Both the position numbers and the translations under genes were made by a program. From contig JAJEKB010021277.1 of assembly GCA_022393335.1 (NCBI GenBank), forward strand, positions 2,232,382 to 2,296,381: DNA of 64,000 bases, read 5' to 3'. The stretch is from Macrotrachela quadricornifera (lineage: Eukaryota; Rotifera; Eurotatoria; Philodinida; Philodinidae). Under the pieces are notes generated by a model. The model was not told where the DNA came from. It ran no database searches and was given only the letters and a program-made list of their open reading frames with translations. This document shows positions 1 to 10,277 of this stretch, in pieces. Numbering within the stretch: the first letter of the stretch is position 1; every line of letters begins with the position of its first letter.

Positions 1-740
1 TTCATAATAGTAATAATCTTACATAAATGGCCTCTTTTAGCTACATTTTTATTTAAAAATTTTTTTTCATTAATTAGTTTATTTCTTATAATTATTCTTT
101 ACTATGAAAGAAAAAAAAATTACACAACTAACTGAAAACGCAGTTAAGCGTAACTGTAATTTTTTATTTATAGTAACGAGGCGTGATTATGTCGTATCGG
201 TATGTGGATGATGAAATCATTATAATCGATAAACGAATTTGTCTTAGAAAATAATTTCTGTTTTCAATCGTACTATATAACTTCATAATTTTGTTAATCA
301 CATTGTTCATCAACATTATTTATTCATAACATATTTTACTAAATAACATAAAACAAAAAGAATGATTTTTCTTTTTAAATTATTGACTTTAAAGAAATTA
401 TCTAGAAATATAGTAAAGCTTGTCTAATTATGATTTATATGACTAATTAAATTTTTGTAGGGTTACTAGTATTTTAATTTGTACACATCTTTAATTAAAC
501 TAATCAGTGACTGAAACATTTTAATTACGTATACAAACCCATGATATACACTGTGTAACTTTTCTCCCATTTATATATGAAAACAAACATGATAATGCAT
601 TGTATACCCCACCTTTTCGAAGGAAGAAAAAAATAACGAATCGCATAATTCTTCTCACATTAAATATACATATAAAGGTAGTTTAAACAGAACGTTTTAC
701 TTCATTAGTTATATGAAAAAAAAAGAGCAACGAACTAAAA
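1..740. other. 5' flank of MFS transporter copy 1
   Basis: I see no gene here. From about position 95 the sequence matches the flank upstream of the second transporter copy (from about 3800), including 'actatgaaagaaaaaa' and the following 'gcagttaagcgtaactg'. The tandem duplication therefore includes roughly 650 bp of 5' flank, and presumably the promoter. Confidence 0.6.
667..681 (+). promoter_or_regulatory. Possible TATA box of MFS copy 1
   Basis: The string 'acatataaaggtag' lies about 65 bp before the start codon at 741. A TATA-like string sits at the equivalent place before the second copy. Position and conservation are the only support. Confidence 0.3.
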
Positions 741-2093
741 ATGATACAGGATGAAACAATATATCGTGTTTATCGTATGCGATGGCTTCAATTATTGGTC
801 TATTTTCTAGCAACGTTCGCAAATGGTTTACCGAATTTGACATTTGCTCCTATTGAATCAGAAACAACAGCATTTTTTGGCATAACAACTACACAAGTGA
901 ATGTTTTAGGTATTGTATTTTTCTTTATGTATATTGTTGGTACAATATTATCAATATGGTTATCGAAAATTTTATCAATACGTATGACATTAGTAATAGG
1001 AAATATTTTAAATATGGGTGTTATTATTCGTTTATTTGCTTTAATATCACCAAAACATGGATATCCAGCATTAGTTATTGGTCAAATATTACCAGCAATT
1101 GCAAAACCTTTTTATACAAATATGATAACATTATTTGCTGCTCGTTGGTTTCCACCTAAACAACGTGACTTTGCTACAGCTATTGGTACAATGGCTAATC
1201 CATTAGGTATAATTTAAAATAAAAAAACATCTTTAGATTGAATTTTATTTGTAGGTGTAGCAGTTGGTTCTGTAATTCCACCATTCATTGTCGGTGATGG
1301 TAAATCATCTATGTCATTTTTTATTCTTTTAATGGTAGAAGCTGCTTTTATTGCATTAACAACATTATTAATTATAATCCTATTTCGATCAGAACCACCA
1401 TCACCACCATCACCTTCGGAAGAACATCATGCAAAAATCCTTATTAAGAAAGATCTATACAGTCTATTTACAAATCATCATTTTTTAATTCTATTATTTA
1501 GTTTATCTTCTATTGGTGCCGGTTTTAATGCAATATCAGTGTTGCTGTATCAATTAATTGCGCCTCGTGGATATACTAGTACTGATGCTGGAATACTTGG
1601 TGGTTTAATTATTATTCCTGGTCTTTTTAATATGATTGTAATAGGTATTATTTTGGATCGAACACATTCTTATCGTCTTATAATAAAAATATTAATGGTA
1701 TGTTCTTGTATATCTGGTATCTTTTTCGTTTTAATTCTTCAACCAAATAAATTCTATGGATTAGCAGTTGCAGTCGGTTTAATGAGTTTTTTCATTTTAC
1801 CATTATTACCTGTTTCATTAGAATGTGGTGTAGAATGTACATATCCTATTTGTGCTGAATGGACAAGTGGATTGTTGTTTTGTATTTCCAATGTGTTTAG
1901 TGTTATTTTTGTTTTTATCCTTGAAGCTCTTATTAAGTTACGTGTTATTTCTACCTACCGTTTTATAATTACACCAGCTTCTATATTTCTTCTTTATTGT
2001 TTTGTAGTTCCCACATTAATATTGTTGGCTTATCAAGGTCCTTATAAGAGACTTGAAGCAGAAAAAGTTATTAAGTCTAACCAAAAGTTGTAA
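741..2093 (+). CDS. MFS transporter, SLC49/FLVCR-like, copy 1
   Basis: Two exons (741-1206 and 1255-2093) flank a 48-bp GT-AG intron, giving 434 aa. The ORF splits at the intron, and joining TTA-G with GT-GTA restores '..ANPLGVAVGSVIPP..', the motif expected in SLC49 family members (FLVCR1/2, DIRC2, MFSD7). The protein looks like a polytopic membrane protein of about 12 hydrophobic segments. A charged N-terminus with 'YRVYRMRWLQLL' precedes TM1, and a hydrophilic Pro/Ser loop ('SEPPSPPSPSEEHH') marks the centre between the two six-helix halves. SLC49 members carry haem, choline or related small molecules; the substrate cannot be read from sequence. Copy 2 follows 3.7 kb downstream in the same orientation. 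The start was chosen as the first ATG, which is conserved in copy 2. Family assignment is by motif recognition. Confidence 0.85.
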
Positions 2094-2101
2094 GAATATT
2101 A

Positions 2102-2107
2102 AATAAA
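2102..2107 (+). terminator. Possible polyadenylation signal after MFS copy 1
   Basis: AATAAA lies 9 bp after the stop codon. A second AATAAA at 2815-2820 is the counterpart of the signal used by copy 2 (5826-5831). It has been pushed about 0.7 kb downstream, partly by the MITE insertion. Confidence 0.3.
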
Positions 2108-2178
2108 AATATAAAGATACAGAAATATTTTTTTAATTTAATTTTATTAAATATTGATGATAGTCATCATGATTTTTT

Positions 2179-2730
2179 ATACCAAGTTCGATTCTTTTTA
2201 ACAACTTGTTGAAAGTTTTCTTCTAGAAAAATTTTTCGCTATTTTGGAAACCGCATGAATTAATTATATTTCATGAAATATTGTTCATAAAGATAAATTT
2301 TAGCGAGAACTTTGTTTAGTATATTCATTAAATCAAATGTTTCTGTTTTTATGTATACCGTAGATAAAGGCAAGACTGTAAGTCACAAGTATTTATTGAG
2401 ATTTGTCCGAAGCCTTTTCTAAATGTAATATAAAAAGAAACAGAGATATCAGCTTTAAAATGTACCAAATTGCATGACAATCATTGTTGACTTTATACAC
2501 TTATCCATTATTATTTATTACATGGCAGAAGAAAGCATCAATATATTTTCAGATCTACCATATTCGCGCCAGTCCTGATCCTATGTAATTTTTGATTAAC
2601 TAATTCTATCAACTGTAGTTTAAGTGATTAAACAAATGAAACACGATTTGCTCATGCAATTTTCAAAGTATCTAAACATTTTTTCGAAAAAAATTTTTAA
2701 CAAGTTGTTAAAAAGAATCGAACTTGGTAT
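2179..2730. mobile_element. TA-flanked MITE with ~35-bp terminal inverted repeats
   Basis: The left end reads 'ataccaagttcgattctttt' and continues into 'taacaacttgtt'. The right end is its near-perfect inverse ('aacaagttgttaaaaagaat' then 'cgaacttggtat'). The ends sit in TA-rich flanks, consistent with a Tc1/mariner-type non-autonomous element of about 550 bp. No ORF of note is inside. It lies in the 3' flank of MFS copy 1 and is absent from the flank of copy 2, so it inserted after the duplication or was lost from copy 2. Confidence 0.65.
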
Positions 2731-4361
2731 AAAAATTCTCAGAACTTTTGATTAGGTTTAAGTGCTTCTTATAATACCATTTCATGTTGATACCTAATAT
2801 TTTTTTGTATATTTAATAAATGAATCATTATCAAAATCAGTCATGGCAATCAAGAAATAATATTATACCGTAAATAATAATCAATAAATTTATAAATCAA
2901 CTAGCTTCTCATTCTATAACAGCACATTCATAATATTTATTGAATAAGTTGATTAAATAGTTTATTATTGGAAAAATATAGCTATGATTGCTTACAGAGT
3001 ATTTTACTTCATTAGTGACAATACTATTCTTATTTTATACGGATTGAGGATAAACGTGGTTAGATGTATTCACCTAGTATGAATAGAGTGTGATTCTGAT
3101 AGTCTATAAATCAATCGAATATGTATTTATTCGCATGTACACATTCTTGACTTGTATTAAAGTTAAACATTATCAAAAATGATGATATGTTACGTATATT
3201 AGTTGCTGCAATTATTTTACACAACCATTCGTTAATCTAGTATTCCCAATAATGAAATATTACTCACCAATGCTCTTAATGATCTTTTTATCTATTTTTG
3301 GAAGTGTATCCATGCATTACTCGATTGATTATTTATTCCATGACCGATCCTTTATTACACTTTGTAAAAAGTTTTTTTCGAAACAATAGATACTGGATGA
3401 ATTAAGTTAGTTAATCTTGTTAGAAACTGTGTTTATTGCGTTGTAGATAAATGCAGGTGTTTCGCATTAATCGCATTGTACAAATCTAATTGATGCCAAC
3501 GAATTATTAATGGTTTTTCTTTACTCATAATTGATTGCAGTCTACTGCAAAAGACTTAGCCCAAGAGAGATATTTTCGATATTTTTAAAATTTTTCTTAT
3601 TTTTTAATTGTTCTGTTATATTTTTTTAAAGATTTTCAATGATTTACAATAGTTTCGCATAGATCGTGTCCTTTACCTACTGTAACATAAGTAGATCCTA
3701 CTTGCAATCGCAATATAATTTGCATCTGCGAGAAAACTACGACTAAGAATGTTACTTCATCATAATTTTTTAAGTATAAAGTTTTTTCGTATACTTATTC
3801 TTTACTATGAAAGAAAAAAATAAATTATACAACTAACTGAAACGCAGTTAAGCGTAACTGCAATCTTTTATTTATATCAAGGACATGTAATAACGTCAAA
3901 AATGGCATGTGAATGCTAATGAAATCCTTATAATAGTCAAAAGAATTAGTCTTAGGAAATAATTTTGTTAATCATACTGTTTATCAACATTATTTGCTCC
4001 TAACATATTTTACAAAGCAATATATAACATAAAATATAAACTAGTGATAAAATCAGATATTTTACATTTTTAAAGTATTGACCTTAAGCAAATCATTAAG
4101 AAATATAGTGAAACTTGTTGAACTGTGCTTTTTATAATCAGTCCTATTTTTGTAGAATTTCTCCTATTCTTATCTGTACGTACGATTAACCAAATCGATA
4201 AATGACTGAACCATTTTAACTTTCTATACAAACTCACGACATGCTCTCCATAGTTTTTCGTTTTTTTTTAGATAAGAAAAAAACAAGATAGTGCCCTGTG
4301 CATCCTACTCTTTCGAGCAATGAAGAAAAATAACGAAGCATATAATTATTCCCACATAATA

Positions 4362-4382
4362 TATATATATATATAAAAAGGT
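4362..4382 (+). promoter_or_regulatory. Possible TATA box of MFS copy 2
   Basis: A (TA)n run ends in 'tataaaaagg' about 60 bp before the ATG at 4444, matching the position of the TATA-like string of copy 1. The run is a small microsatellite not present at this length in copy 1. Confidence 0.3.
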
Positions 4383-4443
4383 AATTTAGTTAGAACGTTT
4401 TTGCTTCATTACCCATAATAAAAAAAAGAACAGTAAGCTAAAA

Positions 4444-5803
4444 ATGATACGCGATGAAACGATATATCGTGTCTATCGAATCCGATGGCTTCAATTATTG
4501 ATCTATTTTCTAGCAACACTCACAAATGGTTTACCTAATCTAACATTTGCTCCTATTGCATTAGAAACAACAGCATTTTTTGGCATAACAACTACACAAG
4601 TAAATATTTTAGGTAATGTATTTTTCTTTCTATATATTGTTGGTACAATATTATCAATATGGTTATCGAAAATTTTATCAATACGTATGACATTAATAAT
4701 AGGAAATATTTTAAATATGGGTGTTATTATTCGTTTATTTGCTTTAATATCACCAAAACATGGATATCCAGCATTAGTTATTGGTCAAATATTACCAGCA
4801 ATTGCAAGACCTTTTTTTACAAATATAATAACATTATTTGCTGCTCGTTGGTTTCCACCTAAACAACGTGATTTTGCTACAGCTATTGGTACAATGGCTA
4901 ATCCATTAGGTATAATTTAAAATAAAAAAACATCTTTAGATTGAATTGTTATTTGTAGGTGTAGCAGTTGGTTCTGTAATTCCACCATTTATTGTTGGAG
5001 ATGGCAAATCATCAATGTCATTTTTTATTCTTTTAATGGTAGAAGCTGCTTTTATTGCATTAACAACATTATTAATTATAATCCTATTTCGATCAGAACC
5101 ACCATCACCACCATCACCTTCAGGAGAATATCATATATCAATCAATATTAGAGACGATCTTCACAGTCTATTTACGAATCATCATTTTTTAATTCTTTTG
5201 TTTGGTTTAGCTCCTATTTCTGGCCTTTTTAATTCTATATCCATATTACTCTATCAACTGATTGCACCTCGTGGATATACTAGTAATGATGCTGGAATAT
5301 TTGGTGCTTTAATCATTATTCCTGGTCTTGTTACAATGATTATGGTTGGAGTTGTTATGGATCGAACACATGCCTATCGTCTTATAATAAAAATATTAAT
5401 GGTATGTTCTTGTATATCTGGTATCTATTTCGTTTTGATTCTTCAACCAAATAAATTTTATCCATTAGCAGTTTCAATTGGTTTAATGAGTTTTTTCACT
5501 TTACCATTAGTACCTGTTTCATTGGGATGTGCGGTAGAATGTACATTTCCAATTTGTGCTGAATGGACAAGTGGATTGTTGTCTTGTATTTGCAATGTAT
5601 TTAGTGTTATTTTTGTTTTTATCCTTGATGCTCTCATTAGATTACCTCCTGTTTCAACCCACAACTTTATAATTACACCAGCTTCTATATTTATTATTTG
5701 TGCCTTTGGAATCCCCACATTAATCTTGTTGACTTATAAAGGTCCGTATAGAAGACTTGAAGCGGAAGCAGTACCTCTTTTACTATCCGCTGTTGATGCT
5801 TAA
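4444..5803 (+). CDS. MFS transporter, SLC49/FLVCR-like, copy 2
   Basis: Exons 4444-4909 and 4959-5803 (49-bp intron at the same codon as copy 1) encode 436 aa. It is the tandem paralogue of the gene at 741. The N-terminal half is nearly identical, including the 'GYPALVIGQILPAIA' and 'AARWFPPKQRDFATAIG' segments. The C-terminal half has diverged more: copy 2 has 'GLAPISGLFNSISILLYQ' where copy 1 has 'SLSSIGAGFNAISVLLYQ', and the C-terminal tails differ (LLLSAVDA against VIKSNQKL). Both frames are open, so both may be functional. The uneven divergence along the gene suggests gene conversion in the first exon or relaxed constraint in the second half. Substrate unknown. Confidence 0.85.
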
Positions 5804-6598
5804 TTTTCTTTTTTCTTGTATATTTAATAAAAGCATCATTATCAAAATCAGTTCAAGATAATAACAAAATGGACTTATAAATCAACTAGTTTCTCATTAT
5901 AAAATAGCATATTCACACTATTTATTCAATAGTTTGATTGAATAATTTCTCTATGATTGAAAGAATATGATGAGACCATTTACTTCATTGTTGGCAATAT
6001 CATTCTGATTTGATATGGTCGAAATCATCATTTAACTGTCATTTGCTACTGCTTGAATTGATGTTTCTCTATTAGAAGGTATTCTATTGGATTATGCTTT
6101 AATATACACAAAGAACATTGTGTAAAAGAGAAGCATGGTTAGATGTATTTGTATAATGTGACTAAAGTATGGAGAAAAATACAAAACGAGTGAATAAAGA
6201 AAAAATAGTCACGATCAATAATTGCACATGTGTTACGTATGCGCTCACACAAAGGGGTATTTCTAGTGATAATTTATGAGTCAATCAAATATTTACTCCT
6301 CCCTCGAAGCATAAAAAAATAAATAAGCCAATTTTATTTTTATACAAGTAATAATATATGTCATATGAATACTTATTATATGACTCTTCTTTTTATTTCT
6401 CTTCATTCTGTTTCTCACGTATATTATGATGAAATATGGAGGAGGCAAATACAATACATACTTACAAGAAAATTATTAGTTTTACAAAATGTATCAGTAA
6501 CAGAAAGAACTGAACGAATTGAGAAGAATAAAGCAAGACGTAAAAAAAAATTCGATTGTAGATATTTATTGAAGAACAAATTCATACATATGTTTCTA
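5804..6598. other. Intergenic, AT-rich
   Basis: The first ~130 bp are shared with the flank after copy 1. Beyond that I see no gene, RNA or repeat. A 93-codon open frame on + at 6365 looks like chance and overlaps the end of the gene on the other strand. Confidence 0.45.
5826..5831 (+). terminator. Possible polyadenylation signal after MFS copy 2
   Basis: AATAAA in 'tatttaataaaagcatc', 23 bp after the stop codon, also present in the copy 1 flank at 2815-2820. Confidence 0.35.
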
Positions 6599-7039
6599 TT
6601 AAATTCTTCTGACAATTTCTGTTTCGAGACCAGGTGTAGTGAGTGATTCAGGACATTTAGGAACGAGTCGTGGATCTGTATGAATGTATTCTGTGTAGCC
6701 ATCGTCATCATTACGAACCAAAAGCGAACATCGATGTGCAGGATCCATACCATGAATATGAACACATTCATGAAAAACATAAAAACCATCACCTTGACGT
6801 AAAGGTTCTGTCATAGTTAATATACCATATTCACCAGTTGAAAATGTTACATTTGCATACCAAAGTCCAAAACTTCCATTAGCTGATGAACCATCAGCAA
6901 ATTGTGCATGAAAATTACCCATCATCCAATCAGGAAATGTAGATCCTTGTCGACAAAGTGGCGCAGATTTAATGGCAAACAAGCAATGTGTGCCGAGAAA
7001 AACCAAGAAAAGAAGAAGAAGAAGAAGAGATCCGTTCAT
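6599..7039 (-). CDS. Small secreted protein of unknown function
   Basis: A single-exon 146-aa frame. It starts with a clear signal peptide (MNGSLLLLLLFLVFLGTHC then LFA), followed by a hydrophilic, Gly/Ser- and aromatic-rich domain. The mature part has Cys at 'APLCRQG', 'FHECVHIHG', 'AHRCSLL' and 'VPKCPES', which could give two disulfides. The His/Cys-rich stretch 'FHECVHIHGMDPAHRC' is striking and could bind a metal, but I recognise no family. The leucine run of the signal peptide is coded by a short (aag)n microsatellite on the + strand (7008-7030), so signal length may vary between alleles. No intron is needed. The start is the only ATG giving the signal peptide. Confidence 0.6.
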   Translation of the reverse strand: MNGSLLLLLLFLVFLGTHCLFAIKSAPLCRQGSTFPDWMMGNFHAQFADGSSANGSFGLWYANVTFSTGEYGILTMTEPLRQGDGFYVFHECVHIHGMDPAHRCSLLVRNDDDGYTEYIHTDPRLVPKCPESLTTPGLETEIVRRI

Positions 7040-7816
7040 TATCTAAAAAAACAAAAATTGAACGGAAGATGAAACGAAACTATTTATATATTTTAATCGA
7101 ATTAATATAAATAGAATAACCATCTATGAAAAGTAGTAAATGAATATTTTTTTTTAACTTGAAAAACCATATCATATCGATATATATAATAAAATCTTCC
7201 ATTGTCATTCATAGAAGAACAAAAAAGTTTCTTATATATTTGTGTGTCATATTGTTTTTTTTCTCATCATTTGAATTCAAGCTTTTATTCATATTGAAGC
7301 ATAGTTGATAATGTGTTTACGATAACATGTAAAGGAAAATAATATATGTAAGTCATATGCTTATTCAATCACTGAGAAAAAGATGATATTGCTTCAATAT
7401 TAACCTAGAAAGTTTGATCTTTTTCATCACCTTTAGCAAGTCATTGTAGTCTGAATAAGACACAATTAAAATCTATTAGAATGATGTTTAGATTCTAGAA
7501 TAATTTGTTAAAAGTATGTTTCTATCGTAAAGATCTATTTTATTCATTGTATTTAGTAATCTAAATAAAAATTTTCGTAGAAAATAAAATAGATCATGAT
7601 TTATACATTTAGCAATTATTAATAATCGAGAAGTTTTATTACAAATGCTTTGAAAATTTCATTTACATAATATTCGTGATCATCGTAATAATAAAATTTT
7701 TATTGTGTTTTGATAAATTATTCCTATGATCGTTAAGTTCTAATATGTAGGAATCATTTTTTACCAAAAAAGAATATATTATCGAGATTTATTATATTTT
7801 AATATCAATATTGTGT
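7040..7816. other. Intergenic, AT-rich
   Basis: The region lies between two minus-strand genes. No ORF, RNA gene or repeat was recognised. Confidence 0.4.
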
Positions 7817-8430
7817 TTAACCAGCATAGATAATATAGTCCAAGATTTGAAAAGGATTTAGTAGAGAGAAGGACTTTTCACAACCTGAAGGAATTGTTTG
7901 TTCACGCACTGTATGATTATGGATACTTTCTGAGTTAATGGTAATTCCCGTATGACTGACATCGGTTGCTGTCTCTCGTGAGTACCATCCATAGGTTGTA
8001 TCATACTGAGTTTTAAGAACAACATGTTTACGTTTATTATTATAAGCAGCATTATTTTCTTGTTGATGTTTTGCACGATGCGTATGCCTTGGTTTGGTTG
8101 TAGTGTGCTTTTGAGAACCATTATTACTAATCGACATTATTTCATTATTATCCATTCGAATGTTAGTGGAATCTTTTACGATTACTATCCGTCCTCGTAA
8201 ATCAGGTAGCTGAAAAGTACTCGAATTGTTATTGTCAACATCAAATATAGTACCAATTACAGAAAATAAGCGAAAATATCTTGAACGTAATACTCTTAAG
8301 CCATCACATCTTAATTAACCAGTAGGTAGATCTTTAGTGGCAGAGATGTATAAGCGTATTTCTCCAGGGAATATCGTCGATAGTGATCTGATGTTCGTAT
8401 CTAAACGAGGAGAGTCTATTTATAACAGTT
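7817..8430 (-). pseudogene. Phage tail-collar domain protein, broken
   Basis: Read on the minus strand, 8378 to 7817 gives a tail-collar-type domain (Pfam Tail Collar / microcystin-dependent protein family). It begins 'PGEIRLYISATKDLPTG', then a stop, then 'LRCDGLRVL', 'LFSVIGTIFDVDNNN', 'STFQLPDLRGR', a His-rich middle with 'RHTHRAKH' and 'SESIHNH', and ends 'SFSLLNPFQILDYIIYAG'. The landmarks GEI, CDG, LFSVIGT, FQLPDLRGR, HTH and the hydrophobic 'DYII' terminus all occur in order. The family is known from phage tail fibres and bacterial proteins and has entered some eukaryotes. A TAA at 8315-8317 replaces the Trp expected in the 'GWL.CDG' motif, so the copy is probably dead unless an intron removes it. 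The 112-aa open part alone starts at 8155. Upstream exons are unclear; an open stretch on - at about 9020-9136 ('TDITDHLQIAIIAKELL') might be one. Confidence 0.7.
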
Positions 8431-9141
8431 TGACGAAAAAAACGAAGTAAATTCGATTGATTCGGAGGATCGTTAGTCCATTAACTAATTACTCTGTAAT
8501 TAAATTCTCATAGCCTACAAATCTAAAAGTATATGTGAACATGTCTGTCAAAATCTGTGATAATTTTCAAAGTTTTTATAACCTTCTGATTTGTAGCATC
8601 ATCATAATCTGTTCAATCAGAATTTAATTCTCATCATAACTTCCTAACATATCTGTTGAACTAAATGCATCAAAATTGTGAGACTACAATCATATAGTCG
8701 ACAGATTGTTCATGATAGCAGTCAAGAAACATTTCCGGTCTTTTCTGAAATGACAGCACTCAAAATATTGTTGATACTAAAGTTGAAACTTCTGGACAGT
8801 ACATTTTAAATCTATTGTCAGAGATCTTTATGAGAGAATTCAATTTAATCTAGATTTAAGCGAAGTTCTCCTATGCATTAGGTGGTCTATAAATCTTAAA
8901 TATTTGAATAAAACGATCGAAGTTTATCGTAATTTTATCAGAAATACAAGAAAATGTTAAAAAATCCTGTTTTCAACATTAATGAAAAAGGCTGAAAATT
9001 TCATTTTTCATGATACATACTTGGTTTGTTTAAGGCACTGTATCGACGAATAGTTGCTCCATTGGCTTTATGGGTAAGAAGTTCTTTTGCAATGATAGCT
9101 ATTTGAAGATGATCGGTGATATCAGTTAGTCTATGCATATA
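8431..9141. other. Upstream of tail-collar remnant; no clear gene
   Basis: Nothing is firmly identified. The last ~120 bp contain a minus-strand open stretch ending in a possible donor ('AAACCAAGTATG'), which may be a lost upstream exon of the tail-collar gene. The foldback element begins directly at its edge. Confidence 0.3.
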
Positions 9142-10133
9142 TACAGGATGTCGCAAAAGTAACGGGACAAAGTATTTTTAAGATTTCTCCTCTATTATCT
9201 CTACGATTAAAACATCTTTTTCCTTTATCAAAAGATAGCGCTTGAAGTTCTCTACAAAACCATATATGACGAAACCCCAAAACTGTTTTAGATATATTTG
9301 AAAAAAAATGGAAAGTAAAGACACACGAAGTTATAAAATGTAGTGTGCTAAGTATGATGAATGACCACGGTATGTATCCCATTTTTTTCTGAGTCACTTC
9401 GCTCTATTAAAAGAACAAAAAATGCTAAAAGATGCAGCATAAAAAGCTCTACAATTTAGATAAGACAGCTTATTTCATAGTTGCATTTCTTGTATTCAAA
9501 ATGGACAAAGTTTTGAGCAATGAAATTTCAACCATGCCAAAATCAAAGATTTTTTCAACACAAGATTGGTTGATTCTTTTTATTCTATCTTTTTATAATT
9601 GTTCTTCGTAAATTGTAGAGCATTTCATGCTGCCTCTTGTAGTGTATTTTACTTTTTTAAAATAAAGCCTATCAGTTGTTAACAAGATCACATAAGAAAA
9701 ATGAACCAATCTTGTGTTGAAAAAATCTTTGATTTTGGCACGGTTGAAATTTCATTGCTCAAAATTTTGTCCATTTTGAATACAAGAAATGCAACTATGA
9801 AATAAGCTGTCTTATCTAAATTGTAGAGCTTTTTATGCTGCATCTTTTAGCATTTTTTGTTCTTTTAATAGAGCGAAGTGAGTCAGAAAAAAATGGGATA
9901 CATACCGTGGTCATTCATCATACTTAGCACACTACATTTTATAACTTCGTGTGCCTTTACTTTCCATTTTTTTTCAAATATATCTAAAACAGTTTTGGGG
10001 TTTCGTCATATATGGTTTTGTAGAGAACTTCAAGCGCTATCTTTTGATAAAAGAAAAAGATGTTTTAATCGTAGAGATAATAGAGGAGAAATCTTAAAAA
10101 TACTTTGTCCCGTTACTTTTGGGACATCCTGTA
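9142..10133. mobile_element. Foldback element with ~440-bp inverted arms, TA target site
   Basis: The ends are 'tacaggatgtcgcaaaagta' on the left and its inverse 'tacttttgggacatcctgta' on the right, flanked on both sides by TA (9140-9141 and 10134-10135). The arms run from 9142 to about 9582 and from about 9690 to 10133 with very high identity, around a ~110-bp loop. Each arm gives a mirror 86-88-codon frame beginning 'MGYIPWSFIILSTLHF'; these are one sequence read twice and have no hallmark of a protein. The termini and TA duplication point to a Tc1/mariner-related non-autonomous element. The inner part of the arms is shared with other foldback copies in this window. Confidence 0.85.
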
Positions 10134-10277
10134 TATGAATGTTGGAATAGGAACAGAAACTAATTCAACATCAAATAGTACATTATGAAATCTATGAAAG
10201 GTTAGTAAACTACTAATTGTATTACTAATAAAAACATAAAATCTTATCAGCCGTGCAGAGATATCGATTATATTTCC

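Larger units (their letters stand above)
2094..4443. other. Intergenic region between transporter copies
   Basis: No gene is seen. The region holds the MITE at 2179-2730. From about 2805 to 2950 it matches the 3' flank of copy 2 (after 5815). From about 3795 onward it repeats the 5' flank of copy 1. The rest is AT-rich with no recognisable structure. Confidence 0.55.

Noticed and set aside
6365..6792. Small frames on both strands at 6365-6792
   Set aside because: They overlap the better supported secreted-protein gene on - or AT-rich spacer and show no signal peptide or motif of their own.
9131..10138. Two mirror-image frames starting 'MTQKKMGYIPWSF' / 'MSQKKMGYIPWSF'
   Set aside because: They are the two arms of the inverted-repeat element and therefore one sequence counted twice, with no protein family features.
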